From assembly GCA_024231855.1 (NCBI GenBank), contig JAAEQD010000106.1:124001-188000 (forward strand): a stretch of DNA of 64,000 nt. Reading direction: 5' to 3'. Shown piece by piece: positions 20,569 through 30,378 of this stretch. Below the pieces are notes generated by a model. The model searched no databases and had not been told where the DNA came from. It worked only from the letters and a program-made list of their open reading frames with translations. Made by a program: the position numbers and the translations under genes. How positions within the stretch are numbered: the first letter of the stretch is position 1; each line of letters opens with the position of its first letter. Source of the stretch: Candidatus Zixiibacteriota bacterium (GTDB lineage Bacteria > Zixibacteria > MSB-5A5 > UBA10806 > 4484-95).

Positions 20569-21948
20569 ATGAGTGTTCATAAATCGAGATCCCTCAACGA
20601 CAGGCAAACGATTTTAATACTGGCATATATTGTATTTTTATTGATTTTCTTAAATCCTAAGGACGCTGACTCTCAAGAAACCAACCTTGAATTAGACGAA
20701 TCCAGGATAACTGAGGTTATTGATACGGTTCTGGCTGCATTTGAAGCCCATTATGTTTACCCGGATATCGCCGGGGAATTTTGTGACAGTATACGGCATA
20801 AGCATGAAATAGGAGAGTATGGCGAAATCGATGACTTGATGCGGCTAACAGACCGGCTTAGTGAGGATTTAAGAAAAATATCCGGTGATTTACATATAAG
20901 GGTAATCGTTATGTCGCCGGATGATTTCAACCCCGCCATAGGTGACACTATTACCCACGACAAAATTGCGAAAAAGGCGAGGACTAATTTCAATTTCAAG
21001 AAAGTGGAATGGCTTCCGGGCAATGTCGGTTACCTTCGTTTCGATCAGTTTGCCGACCCGGTCTACGCCGGACAAACCGCAGTAGCGGCCATGAATTTCC
21101 TGGCATATTGTGACGCTATAATAATCGACTTGCGCAATAACGGCGGCGGTGAGGAAAAGATGGTACGATTGATATCGAGCTATTTTTTCAAAGAACCTAT
21201 TCAAATTAACAGTCTCTATTTTACGGAAACAGATTCGCTGGAACAGTCCTGGACATACGCCTATGTTCCGGGGAAAAAGCTAACAGATGTTGAGCTGTAT
21301 ATCCTTACCAGCGGACACACCGCGTCCGGAGCCGAGGCCTTCGCCTACAGTCTAAAAAGTCGTAATAGGGCAACAGTCGTGGGGGAATCCACAGCCGGGG
21401 CGGCCCATTGGGTTGAGTATTATGATTTCCCGAAACTTCAAGTACGAGCGAAAATTCCGATCGCCCGTCCAATCAATCCGATAACCAAAACCAGTTGGGA
21501 AAAAATAGGGGTAAAACCCGATATAGAGACAAGCGCTGCCAATGCCCTGGATATAGCCCATGTTAAGGCCTTAAAAAACCTGATAAGCAAAAGCGTTGAT
21601 GAGACAATTAAGCGCGATTTAAGCTGGTTTTTGATCGCCGCCGAAGCTTCAGCCAATCCGGTCGAGTTCAGCGAAAAGGACTTACAGGAATACACAGGAG
21701 TGTATGCCGAAGGTAGGTACGGTATATTAATAAAGGAGGGACGACTTTTCTGGCGATACACTGACGGCAACGACTACGTCCTAATTCCTATCACCAAAGA
21801 TCTGTTCGGATTTGATGACACGAATGATGTTCGAATACAAATTGTGAGGGATAAATCGGGCGATGTAAGCGGCTTTAGGCTCGTTTACCGAGATGACCAT
21901 AAAGGTTCTGTACGGACCAGAACTGGAGATTGGATTGAAAGTTTTTAA
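20569..21948 (+). CDS. S41 family peptidase
   Basis: AIIIDLRNNGGG and LTSGHTASGAEAFAYSLKSR motifs. Confidence 0.85.
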   Translation: MSVHKSRSLNDRQTILILAYIVFLLIFLNPKDADSQETNLELDESRITEVIDTVLAAFEAHYVYPDIAGEFCDSIRHKHEIGEYGEIDDLMRLTDRLSEDLRKISGDLHIRVIVMSPDDFNPAIGDTITHDKIAKKARTNFNFKKVEWLPGNVGYLRFDQFADPVYAGQTAVAAMNFLAYCDAIIIDLRNNGGGEEKMVRLISSYFFKEPIQINSLYFTETDSLEQSWTYAYVPGKKLTDVELYILTSGHTASGAEAFAYSLKSRNRATVVGESTAGAAHWVEYYDFPKLQVRAKIPIARPINPITKTSWEKIGVKPDIETSAANALDIAHVKALKNLISKSVDETIKRDLSWFLIAAEASANPVEFSEKDLQEYTGVYAEGRYGILIKEGRLFWRYTDGNDYVLIPITKDLFGFDDTNDVRIQIVRDKSGDVSGFRLVYRDDHKGSVRTRTGDWIESF

Positions 21949-22150
21949 ACAAATCCTGTGTAACCTAAAAAAGCGGAAGCAATCCGTTGGCTTAAGCAGA
22001 CTGCCGTAATTTAGGCCCTCAAGACAATCCTGCACCACCCCATAAACCCTACCCCGAAACCGGCCGATATATTAATAATACCCGTAATCCGGCGTAATGC
22101 CGGAAAATCACCGATTACTGAAATATCGAACCCGAAAGGGGAAAATCGAA

Positions 22151-22421
22151 ATGATGAAAATGACTTTCAAATATATACCAATCGCCCTGTTTGTGATTTG
22201 TGGGCTGGTACTTCTTTCATGTGGAGCCACCCAGAATGAGCCGGGACGCACCTACTATTCGGATTATCATTTCTCTATCGTCTTCCCATCGGGTTGGCAG
22301 GTGGAACAGGAGCCGTCCGAGCTGATGGTGGAAGCCTGGGAGGATTATGTCAACGATAATGACATGTTCGAGGAGAACATGAATATTACCTATGAAAAAC
22401 TGACGGAAAAAACTTCGCTGG
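22151..22421 (+). pseudogene. 5' fragment of a lipoprotein gene duplicated at 27232-27771
   Basis: Long near-identical stretches to 27232-27500 (GRTYYSDYHFSIVFPSGWQVEQEPSELMVEAWEDYVND); then jumps to MCP sequence. Confidence 0.85.
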
Positions 22422-22610
22422 CGTCAGATTGCCACCGCCTCAGAAGAGCAATCGGCAGCGGTCGAAGAAATATCCAAGAATGTGGAAAACGTCGACAGGG
22501 TCAGTAAAGACTCGGCCAGTAACGCCGTTGAGGCCGCTAACTCTGCCGAAGAACTCAACCACCAGGCCGAGGAACTGAGATCACTGGTTGGAGGATTTAA
22601 GCTGAGTTAA
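22422..22610 (+). pseudogene. 3' fragment of a methyl-accepting chemotaxis protein gene
   Basis: Translates [62 protein letters not shown], matching the C-terminus of the 24852-26873 MCP. Confidence 0.9.
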
Positions 22611-22636
22611 TTACATCATCAATAGAAAACCAATAA

Positions 22637-22678
22637 TTCCGGCGGGCTGAGTTTGATCGAAGCCCGCCGTTTTTTTTT
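22637..22678 (+). terminator. Rho-independent terminator retained after the MCP fragment
   Basis: CGGCGGGCTGAGTTTGATCGAAGCCCGCCGTTTTTTTTT; homologous to 26901-26940. Confidence 0.8.
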
Positions 22679-22689
22679 ATATCCCAGAT

Positions 22690-22755
22690 GGCGATAGACA
22701 TATGCGCCCCCAGATAAAGCTTATCGGTTTTCCTTTTTATGTTGGGCAAGATATG
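22690..22755 (-). pseudogene. Fragment of the 5' end of nfo
   Basis: GGCGATAGACATATGCGCCCCCAGATAAAGCTTATCGG is identical to 19792-19829 at the start of intact nfo; the start ATG reads ATA here. Confidence 0.75.
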
Positions 22756-23038
22756 ATTATAAACCATCGCTGGCAAGAGGATTGGTTAGGGAAATATCAT
22801 TGTCGTTTAAGACAGTATCGTATAGGTTTATTTGATATTACTTATGAGGTGGATATGACGACACACTATTTAGCGGCTGTTTCAAATTGTTGCGATGATA
22901 TCGTTACAATATGGATATATTTGGCTGGCCGTCGATAGAATGTGAATAATGAATGGATGAAAGTGGAATTAATCAAAGCAAAGAAAGGAATGAATCCGGA
23001 ATGACAACTAAGGGTTCAAAAAACATGGGGGACCTGCG

Positions 23039-24079
23039 ATGAAAACCAAAAAGTCGATCAGAATAACAATCATCATCATGGCGCTGATGCTACTGTGTTA
23101 TATTCAGTCGGCAAAAGCAGCAGATGTGACCATCAATGGTTTTGGCCACCAGAGCTATATAACCACTGATACTAATACTTATGTGGTTGATAACGCGACG
23201 GAAGGTTCATTTAAGGATTATGTGATGGGTCTAACGTTCACGGCTAAGGCAAGCGAAAAAGCGTTCATTAAAGCGCAAATTGTGCGACAGGGAACAGAGT
23301 TTCGTCTTGATTGGGGATTCGGCCAATACCAAGTCAACGAGTATTTCGGAATAAAAGGCGGTAAGATAAAGCTGCCTTTTGGATTTTATACCGAAACAAT
23401 GGATGTAAAGGCTCTTCAGCCGTTTACCTTTCTAACCGGTATTTATTTCTATGGCGTAAATTCATTTAATGGTTTCGGCGCGTTCGGTTCTTATGAACTG
23501 GAGAACGGTTTGAGTGGCGAATTAGAAATTTACGGTGGATCATCGCCAACCTCGGATGGTTTGGGTATTCTTAAGGATTTCTTAGGCACTCAAGTATGGA
23601 TTAATCCCCCATTAGATGGTCTGAGAATGGGTTTCGGATACTGGCAAATGGCATTAGAAGTAACGGGTTGGCCGGAAATGGACGTTTCGGTCATGTTGGC
23701 ATCCGCGGAATATATCGGAAATAAGATATTCATCCGTTCAGAATATAACAGGAACTCAACTGATGATGTGGCCGCCGGATCGAATATCTATGTTGAGGGT
23801 GGCTACCTGGTTCACGATCTGGTTCAGCCGGTTGTTCGCTGGGCGCATAGTTCTTATGAAGAGGAAGAAGCCGTGTTAGTGATGAGGGGATTAACCAAAA
23901 CCGAAGATGCTATAAGCTTTGGTGTTAATCTGTTTCCCACAGACGGCATAGTTTTCAAACTCGAACATCATATAGTCGACGGAAATACCAGCCTGGAGCC
24001 GACCCAAAGAACAGGACAAAACCTTGTTCCGGGTGATTCCTGGGGACTTACGGCCGCCAGTATAGCATTCATGTTTTAA
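23039..24079 (+). CDS. Porin-like outer-membrane beta-barrel protein
   Basis: Signal peptide (IIIMALMLLCYIQSAKA), alternating beta-strand pattern, C-terminal aromatic residue. Confidence 0.7.
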   Translation: MKTKKSIRITIIIMALMLLCYIQSAKAADVTINGFGHQSYITTDTNTYVVDNATEGSFKDYVMGLTFTAKASEKAFIKAQIVRQGTEFRLDWGFGQYQVNEYFGIKGGKIKLPFGFYTETMDVKALQPFTFLTGIYFYGVNSFNGFGAFGSYELENGLSGELEIYGGSSPTSDGLGILKDFLGTQVWINPPLDGLRMGFGYWQMALEVTGWPEMDVSVMLASAEYIGNKIFIRSEYNRNSTDDVAAGSNIYVEGGYLVHDLVQPVVRWAHSSYEEEEAVLVMRGLTKTEDAISFGVNLFPTDGIVFKLEHHIVDGNTSLEPTQRTGQNLVPGDSWGLTAASIAFMF

Positions 24080-24106
24080 GCGGGCAATCAAAAGAACATA
24101 AGGAGA

Positions 24107-24559
24107 ATGAAGATGAAAAAAAATACCTTATTTACAGTCTTTGCCGCCTTTGTGTTTTGCCTGCTGTTTTCCGCGGCGGCAAATGCCGGCAACATTGTAG
24201 TGATCGTTAACACTTCCAGTGATCTCTCCTCGGCCACAGCCGGTGAGGTTTCAAAGGTTTTCATGGGCAAGGCCAGCGCGATCAGCGGCACGAGTGTTGA
24301 GGCCGTGGATCAAGTTACCTCATCCAAGGCGCGTATCGATTTCAGCGAAAAGATCTTGGGCAGAAGTGTCAGGAAAGTAACCAACTACTGGAAAAAACGG
24401 GTGTTTGCCGGTAAAGGCGAACCGCCGAAAGAATTGGCCAATGACGCCAAGGTGATAGCTCATGTTCAATCAACCGCCGGGGCTATAGGCTACATTTCGG
24501 CCGAGTCTTTATCCGATGCGGTTAAGGCCGTTGAGGTTGACGGCAAAACCGAATGGTAA
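24107..24559 (+). CDS. PstS-like periplasmic phosphate-binding superfamily protein (single-domain)
   Basis: Signal peptide; GEVSKVFMGKASAISG and IAHVQSTAGAIGYISAESL resemble PstS-like proteins. Confidence 0.75.
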   Translation: MKMKKNTLFTVFAAFVFCLLFSAAANAGNIVVIVNTSSDLSSATAGEVSKVFMGKASAISGTSVEAVDQVTSSKARIDFSEKILGRSVRKVTNYWKKRVFAGKGEPPKELANDAKVIAHVQSTAGAIGYISAESLSDAVKAVEVDGKTEW

Positions 24560-24610
24560 GCGACCGGTTTAAATATCCGGGTGTAGCTACATTCGGCAAA
24601 AAGACAACTG

Positions 24611-24650
24611 ACTGCCCGCGAGGATTAATCTCGCGGGTAGTCTATTTTAG
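24611..24650 (+). terminator. Rho-independent terminator
   Basis: ACTGCCCGCGAG-GATTAAT-CTCGCGGGTAGT long stem followed by T-rich tract. Confidence 0.75.
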
Positions 24651-24851
24651 GAATATTTGCCAATGAACGCAATTTATGTTTCACTCTATATAACCTTTTA
24701 CCGTGATTGTTAAATACTGTTCTATTATTAACCGATTAAATTAACTAGGATAGCAAATATATAGGCGGCGTTCAAAAGCTAATAATGGAGAGTTGGTTGA
24801 ACGCGAAATGTTAATGAAAAAGGATTCCAAGTAAAAACGGGGAGTTGTTAA

Positions 24852-26873
24852 GTGATTAAGAATATGAAAATGGGAATGAAGCTAATTATCATTTTTCTCC
24901 TGATCGGCTTAATGCCAATGGTTATAATCAGTTGGTTGACGTTGTCAAAGTCCCGAATCGCGCTGGAGGAAAAAACGAACGATCAGTTAACGTTTATACT
25001 CGATGTTAAAGCGGAGAAAATAACCAATTACTTCAATAAGCTAAATCAAGACCTCGCAGTGCTTTCGAAAACCGGGGATGTGGTAATCGCGTTCAGGTCG
25101 CTAAATGCTTACTATGAGGATATGATGTTCGAACCGACCGATCCTTACGACATTTCAACCTCGGATTACAAAGAGATATACACTGATAAGGGCACGATAT
25201 TCAAAGAGTATATGCGCGAATATGGCTTTGAGGATTTGCTCTTAATCCATGGCGAATATGGCCATGTAATGTATTCCGGGAAGATGGGCAAAGATGCCGG
25301 TACGAACCTTTCCGCCGGAGAATATAAAAACTCCATTCTCGCTCAGTTGTGGAAAAATGTCGTGGACAAGAACGAGTTTTATGTCACCGATATCGGTAAA
25401 TATGAACCGCTTGACGGGAAACCGGCGATGTTCGCCGGGTCACCTATTATCGATGGCAGAGGTAATGTCATCGGCATGACGGCGATTCAAATCAACCTGA
25501 ATCATATAAATAGACTCATTCAGGAGACGGCCGGCGATAGCAAGACCATAAGATCTTATCTTGTTGGTCATGATGGAATTTTGCGTTCGGAATTGAATAC
25601 ATCCCAAGATGGTTCGATTTTGGGTAGAAAAATAGAATTCAGCTCGGTTGAGGAAGCCCTGGCTGGAAAAAGCGGTTCACATCTTACAGATGACTTTGTT
25701 GGGGAATCCGTGCTTTCGGCATATGCTCCACTGAGTGTTGGAAATAATGATTGGGCTATTCTCACTGATATAGCTGCCAGCGATGCTTTTGCCGGAATTA
25801 ACGAGATTAGAAATTACATTATCATATTGGGATTAATTCTCGCTGTTGTCGTAGCCGTCGCCGGTTCTCTTTTTTCCAGGGTGATTATCAATCCTGTCTC
25901 CAAGATGGTCGAGGCCATTAACAAATTCGCCCAGAACGATCTTACTTACAGAGTCGAGATTGATTCGAAAGATGAGTTGGGTCAGATGGCCAGAGTTCTT
26001 AATGACGCTATCGATACTCTACATATGACGGTTTCCCGAATAAACGATAGCACCGAGCGTGTCGCCGGCGCCGCCCGGGGTATTACTACCCTGTCAGACC
26101 AGCTTTCCGCCGGTGTCAAACATCAAACCGATCAGACCGCCCAGGTGTCGGTGGCTATGGAAGAAATGGCGGCCACTATTACCGAGACAACCAAAAATAC
26201 CACCAGTGTCGCCGAAAAGGCGCAAGACGCCGCCTCCAGATCACAGGATGGCAGCCGCCTGGCCGAGGACACATCCAGAGGGATGGACAGTATTGTCAGC
26301 GCCACCGAAATTACGACCTCCAATGTTCAGAACCTGGCCGAAAAAGCGAATGAAATCGGCGAAATTATAAGGGTAATCAACGATATAGCCGATCAGACCA
26401 ACCTGCTGGCCCTGAATGCGGCTATCGAAGCCGCCCGCGCCGGTGAACAGGGACGAGGATTCGCGGTTGTGGCAGATGAAGTTCGCAAACTGGCCGAACG
26501 TACCACCCAAGCTACCCAAGAGGTGGCTGATACGATTAAGGGAATTCAGGCTGATGTCTCCGGTACGAATACGCAGATAGAGGAAGCCAGAGAACTGGTC
26601 GGCAGCGGTAAGGAGCTGGTGGAGAAAACCAATGTCTCCCTGAATGAGATATACACATCGATTGAGGATGTCCAGGATATGATCAGGCAGATCGCGACGG
26701 CCTCTGAAGAACAGTCTTCGGCTGCCGATGAGATTTCCAAGAACGTGGAAAATGTCGACAAAGTCAGCCAGGACTCATCCAGCAACGCCTCAGAAGCTGC
26801 CAAATCCGCCGAGGAGCTAAAAAACCAGGCCGAAGAGCTGAGATCTCTGGTCGGAGGATTTAAGCTCGAATAG
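24852..26873 (+). CDS. Methyl-accepting chemotaxis protein (Cache-like sensor, HAMP, MCP signal domain)
   Basis: Two TMs; hairpin tip [42 protein letters not shown]. Confidence 0.95.
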   Translation: MIKNMKMGMKLIIIFLLIGLMPMVIISWLTLSKSRIALEEKTNDQLTFILDVKAEKITNYFNKLNQDLAVLSKTGDVVIAFRSLNAYYEDMMFEPTDPYDISTSDYKEIYTDKGTIFKEYMREYGFEDLLLIHGEYGHVMYSGKMGKDAGTNLSAGEYKNSILAQLWKNVVDKNEFYVTDIGKYEPLDGKPAMFAGSPIIDGRGNVIGMTAIQINLNHINRLIQETAGDSKTIRSYLVGHDGILRSELNTSQDGSILGRKIEFSSVEEALAGKSGSHLTDDFVGESVLSAYAPLSVGNNDWAILTDIAASDAFAGINEIRNYIIILGLILAVVVAVAGSLFSRVIINPVSKMVEAINKFAQNDLTYRVEIDSKDELGQMARVLNDAIDTLHMTVSRINDSTERVAGAARGITTLSDQLSAGVKHQTDQTAQVSVAMEEMAATITETTKNTTSVAEKAQDAASRSQDGSRLAEDTSRGMDSIVSATEITTSNVQNLAEKANEIGEIIRVINDIADQTNLLALNAAIEAARAGEQGRGFAVVADEVRKLAERTTQATQEVADTIKGIQADVSGTNTQIEEARELVGSGKELVEKTNVSLNEIYTSIEDVQDMIRQIATASEEQSSAADEISKNVENVDKVSQDSSSNASEAAKSAEELKNQAEELRSLVGGFKLE

Positions 26874-26900
26874 CACTAGCATCAATTGAAAACTACTAAT

Positions 26901-26940
26901 CCCGGCAGGCTGAGTTTGATCGAAATCTGCCGGGATTTTT
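26901..26940 (+). terminator. Rho-independent terminator after MCP
   Basis: CCCGGCAGGCTGAGTTTGATCGAAATCTGCCGGGATTTTT. Confidence 0.75.
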
Positions 26941-26972
26941 CATACCGCTTATAAGGTTTCATAAGAATAGGC

Positions 26973-27116
26973 AGTCATTGCGAGTGAGTTCGAAGGACGA
27001 CCACGGCTGGATGCAGTCCTTGGCTCATCTGTAGGATCTATAATCAGAAGTAATGCTATGATGCTAACAGATTGCCACGTCATCCCGCTTTGGGCGGGAT
27101 TCCTCGCAATGACTAC
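26973..27116. repeat. CATTGCGAGG...GCAATC-type extragenic repeat pair
   Basis: GTCATTGCGAGTGAGTTCGAAGGACGACCACGG and AGATTGCCACGTCATCCCGCTTTGGGCGGGATTCCTCGCAATGAC; same family as 51541-51588. Confidence 0.7.
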
Positions 27117-27231
27117 CGATTTCGATATATCCTATCCCCAAAATAAACCCCGCCCAAAACCGGCCGATATACATATAAATACCTTAAAATCGCCTAGCAC
27201 CGAATTATCGAACCCGAAAGGGGAAAAGCAA

Positions 27232-27771
27232 ATGATGAATACTTCACTCAAATATATCACAATCGCTATGATCGCGGCCGGTGGGTTGATATTTCTTTCA
27301 TGCGGTGCCGCTATAAATGAGCCGGGACGCACCTACTATTCGGATTATCATTTCTCTATCGTCTTCCCGCCGGGCTGGCAGGTGGAACAGGAACCGTCGG
27401 AGCTGATGGTGGAAGCCTGGGAGGATTATGTCAACGATGATGACATGTTCGAAGAAAATATGAATATCACCTATGAAAAATTAACCAAAAAGACAACCCT
27501 GGAAGCATATTACAGCGAGGTCAATCGCAACTCACGGATGGACCTGGCCAACTTCGTAGTTGAGAAAGAAGGCGAGATCACAATCGATGGCCAACCGGCC
27601 CGGGCGATACGATCGACTTTCACGATGGCCGAGGGCGCTCTAAGGATGATAGGCTACGTGACTATCAAGGATGATCACGCTCTCACAATATCCTGCCTGA
27701 TGGAACCCGCCAAATACAGTCATTACCACGAGATATTCAAGGCGGCGGTTCACAGCATCAAGTTCGAATAA
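27232..27771 (+). CDS. Putative lipoprotein with PsbP/DUF1795-like fold
   Basis: Lipobox-like LIFLSCG; YHFSIVFPPGWQVEQEP. Start at 27232/27235; the ORF-track start at 27058 lies in the repeat. Confidence 0.7.
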   Translation: MMNTSLKYITIAMIAAGGLIFLSCGAAINEPGRTYYSDYHFSIVFPPGWQVEQEPSELMVEAWEDYVNDDDMFEENMNITYEKLTKKTTLEAYYSEVNRNSRMDLANFVVEKEGEITIDGQPARAIRSTFTMAEGALRMIGYVTIKDDHALTISCLMEPAKYSHYHEIFKAAVHSIKFE

Positions 27772-27997
27772 TTCTTCTATATCTGGAATTCATATAAAAA
27801 AAGTGTGCCGGGCATTTGCAGCTACCCGGCACTAAAATGAGAAGCCCTCAGACAGGAGGGGCTTACCTTCTAAGTAGCTTCCCATCCCTTATTGTAGTCA
27901 ATAATATTATAACACCGTTGCTTCAATAAGGCAACTATTTTTTTGCGGTTAATGGGATTAACGGCCCACTATGAAAAATTAACAAATTATATCCAAC

Positions 27998-30358
27998 TCA
28001 CTCGCAATTCGGCCAGCCGGGGGGCGCCGATGGCGGTAGATCATCCGGAGTCGACCAGATCGTTGGGTAATCCTGGCACCAAAGCATAGAGCCCATTCCC
28101 CGGAAATAACCAACAAGTTTGGTCACATCACTACCGATAACCAGACAATCGCCGTTGGCATCAGCCGAGCACCAGAAGCCATCAAACTCACAGCGTTGGC
28201 TTGAGGGCATACCTCGCATAAAGCTAACAAGATAGGTGACATCGCCACCAATAACCATTGGCGGCCAGGCGCCGTTGTACATGTTAACATCACCGGACAG
28301 GTATTGATAGCCTTGCCCCATCACAACATTCAATTCTGTAGTATCGCTTTCTGTAATTACTACTCCGGTAACCGTCGTGTCGATGTTGTTATGACGGGAG
28401 AAGGATATATCATATGCATCCGGCGCAATGTCCGGTATCTCATATTCACCATCAATATTTGTATAGATCGACTCCGGGTAAGCGTGGCCATTGATTGTTA
28501 CAAAAACATTTTCGATAGGATTTAAAAGAGCATTTGTGACGACTCCATTTAATACGCCTGAACCGATCATCATGATATTAAGCTCTGTATGATCTCCGGA
28601 GGAAACTTCTAACATGTCGGTAACATCAACATACATAGGGTGACTGAATTCGATCAGAGACAGGCCGGGATCGAGTCTATCAAGATAGTATTCGCCAAAT
28701 TCATCGGTTGTGTCCGCGAGATCGGGATAGTCGGCCAGGGTAACCTCCACGCCGCTGATCGGCCCGTAACCGGAATGAGTAACAGTCCCGCCAACAGATC
28801 CAAAGTAGGCTAGAGAAATATTAAGTTCTGTTGTATCGTTAGTCAAAGCCTCTACGCCATCGGCGAGGTAATCCACGTATTCCGGGTGAAAAAACAAAAT
28901 GTCATGATATCCGTCTGTTATCCAGTCGATAAAATACTCGCCCACGGAGTTGGTGGTATCGGCGTCATCCTCATATCCCTGAACCCGCGCCACAACTCCT
29001 TCAATCAATTCGTAATCCATATTTATTACTTCGCCCCTTATATAAGATGCCGCGTTGAGCATGATATCCGCGTAAGTCGTGTCATCATGCATTACCATCA
29101 CATCCGCCACTACGATATCTATATACGAATCATGACTGACTGATATATCGTATCGCCAGGGAGCATCGAGGTTATCGAAAAAGTAGGCACCATCGGGGCC
29201 GGTAGTATATAACAATCCCAAACTATCGATACCAACAGACGCCCCGGAAATCGGGTCCCCTAAATAATCCTGAACAGTACCCGATAAATCTCCATATCCT
29301 AAAAGCTGCATAAAGTAAAGCGCTCCCATGTCTGCCGGCGAGCCATCCGGGTCTAAAGGGCTGACCGGATCGCCGGCATCTATGCAGGGAGAATCAGAAG
29401 TTAAGTTAAAGTCGTTAGTGGCCGGATCAACAAACAGCGGATCGTCAAAAATATTACCCTCCTCCGGGACAATATCATCATAGGGACCGCTCTCATTGCC
29501 GAAGAAACAATTATACAGAAGGTGAAAATTACTGCCTTCTTTTCTGGTAAATCCGTACAGAGAGTTGCCATAAAAAATGTTGTTTCTGATATAAGTATCC
29601 GTTGAATAATTGCCGTCGGTGAAAATTCCCCCCGCGACCGTGGGTGCCGTATTATCGCAAAACGTGTTGTTTTCGATTATTCCGCCATTGGCATCTATTC
29701 GCATAGCGCCGCCGGCCAAACCGGCATGATTTTCATATACAATATTATGAGTGAATATGAAAGAAGCGCGAAGCGCGTGAAAACACGCGCCATTATTTGA
29801 AGTTGTATTGTTATAGATATAGTTTGAATCTATGAGTGCCTGATGATACTCATCGCAATCTGTTCCGGCCAGGCCGCCGCCGTGTGTGGCATAGTTGCCG
29901 CGGATGATATTATTCCTTATTATCGGCGCGGCGTTATTGGCGAACTGGATTCCACCGCCGTACCAGGAATCGTTGTTTTCGATGATACAGTATTCGATTA
30001 CCGGCGAAGAAGCATCGCAGGTTATTCCAGCGTGATTGGAATTTCTCACGGTGAATCCGCTTAAAACCGAATATCCATCTTCCCCCGACGAGAAATTCAC
30101 GATAGTTTGATCATCGAACACTTTTTCGATGACCGCCATTTCAGCGCCGTTTTCGCTGATAAGCCTGACAGCCCCACCCAGAAAATCGATATGCTCGGCA
30201 TATATGCCATCGGCAACCAGTATCGTATCGCCATTAATCGCGGCATCGATACCGGCCTGAATGGTGGGCTGGTCAGCCGGGATGTTTATGACGGTAGCAT
30301 CGGCCGATGAGCCAATAAACATAACCAGGCCAACGATAAATATAGCTAATTTTCTCAT
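27998..30358 (-). CDS. Secreted right-handed beta-helix protein with CarboxypepD-reg-like repeats and dockerin-like C-terminus (paralog A)
   Basis: Signal peptide; INIPADQPTIQAGIDAAINGDTILVADGIYAEHI; repeated G.V....PI.GA.V modules; GDVNMYNG...GGDVTYLVSFMRG...ADANGDCLVIGSDVTKLVGYFRG. Confidence 0.85.
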   Translation of the reverse strand: MRKLAIFIVGLVMFIGSSADATVINIPADQPTIQAGIDAAINGDTILVADGIYAEHIDFLGGAVRLISENGAEMAVIEKVFDDQTIVNFSSGEDGYSVLSGFTVRNSNHAGITCDASSPVIEYCIIENNDSWYGGGIQFANNAAPIIRNNIIRGNYATHGGGLAGTDCDEYHQALIDSNYIYNNTTSNNGACFHALRASFIFTHNIVYENHAGLAGGAMRIDANGGIIENNTFCDNTAPTVAGGIFTDGNYSTDTYIRNNIFYGNSLYGFTRKEGSNFHLLYNCFFGNESGPYDDIVPEEGNIFDDPLFVDPATNDFNLTSDSPCIDAGDPVSPLDPDGSPADMGALYFMQLLGYGDLSGTVQDYLGDPISGASVGIDSLGLLYTTGPDGAYFFDNLDAPWRYDISVSHDSYIDIVVADVMVMHDDTTYADIMLNAASYIRGEVINMDYELIEGVVARVQGYEDDADTTNSVGEYFIDWITDGYHDILFFHPEYVDYLADGVEALTNDTTELNISLAYFGSVGGTVTHSGYGPISGVEVTLADYPDLADTTDEFGEYYLDRLDPGLSLIEFSHPMYVDVTDMLEVSSGDHTELNIMMIGSGVLNGVVTNALLNPIENVFVTINGHAYPESIYTNIDGEYEIPDIAPDAYDISFSRHNNIDTTVTGVVITESDTTELNVVMGQGYQYLSGDVNMYNGAWPPMVIGGDVTYLVSFMRGMPSSQRCEFDGFWCSADANGDCLVIGSDVTKLVGYFRGMGSMLWCQDYPTIWSTPDDLPPSAPPGWPNCE

Positions 30359-30378
30359 GTTAAACTCCTCATCTATAC

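Noticed and set aside
22097-22507. 136-aa ORF as an intact lipoprotein gene
   Set aside because: It crosses the lipoprotein/MCP junction out of frame; treated as two pseudogene fragments.
22702-22938. 78-aa ORF
   Set aside because: Begins inside the displaced nfo fragment and shows no independent coding signal.
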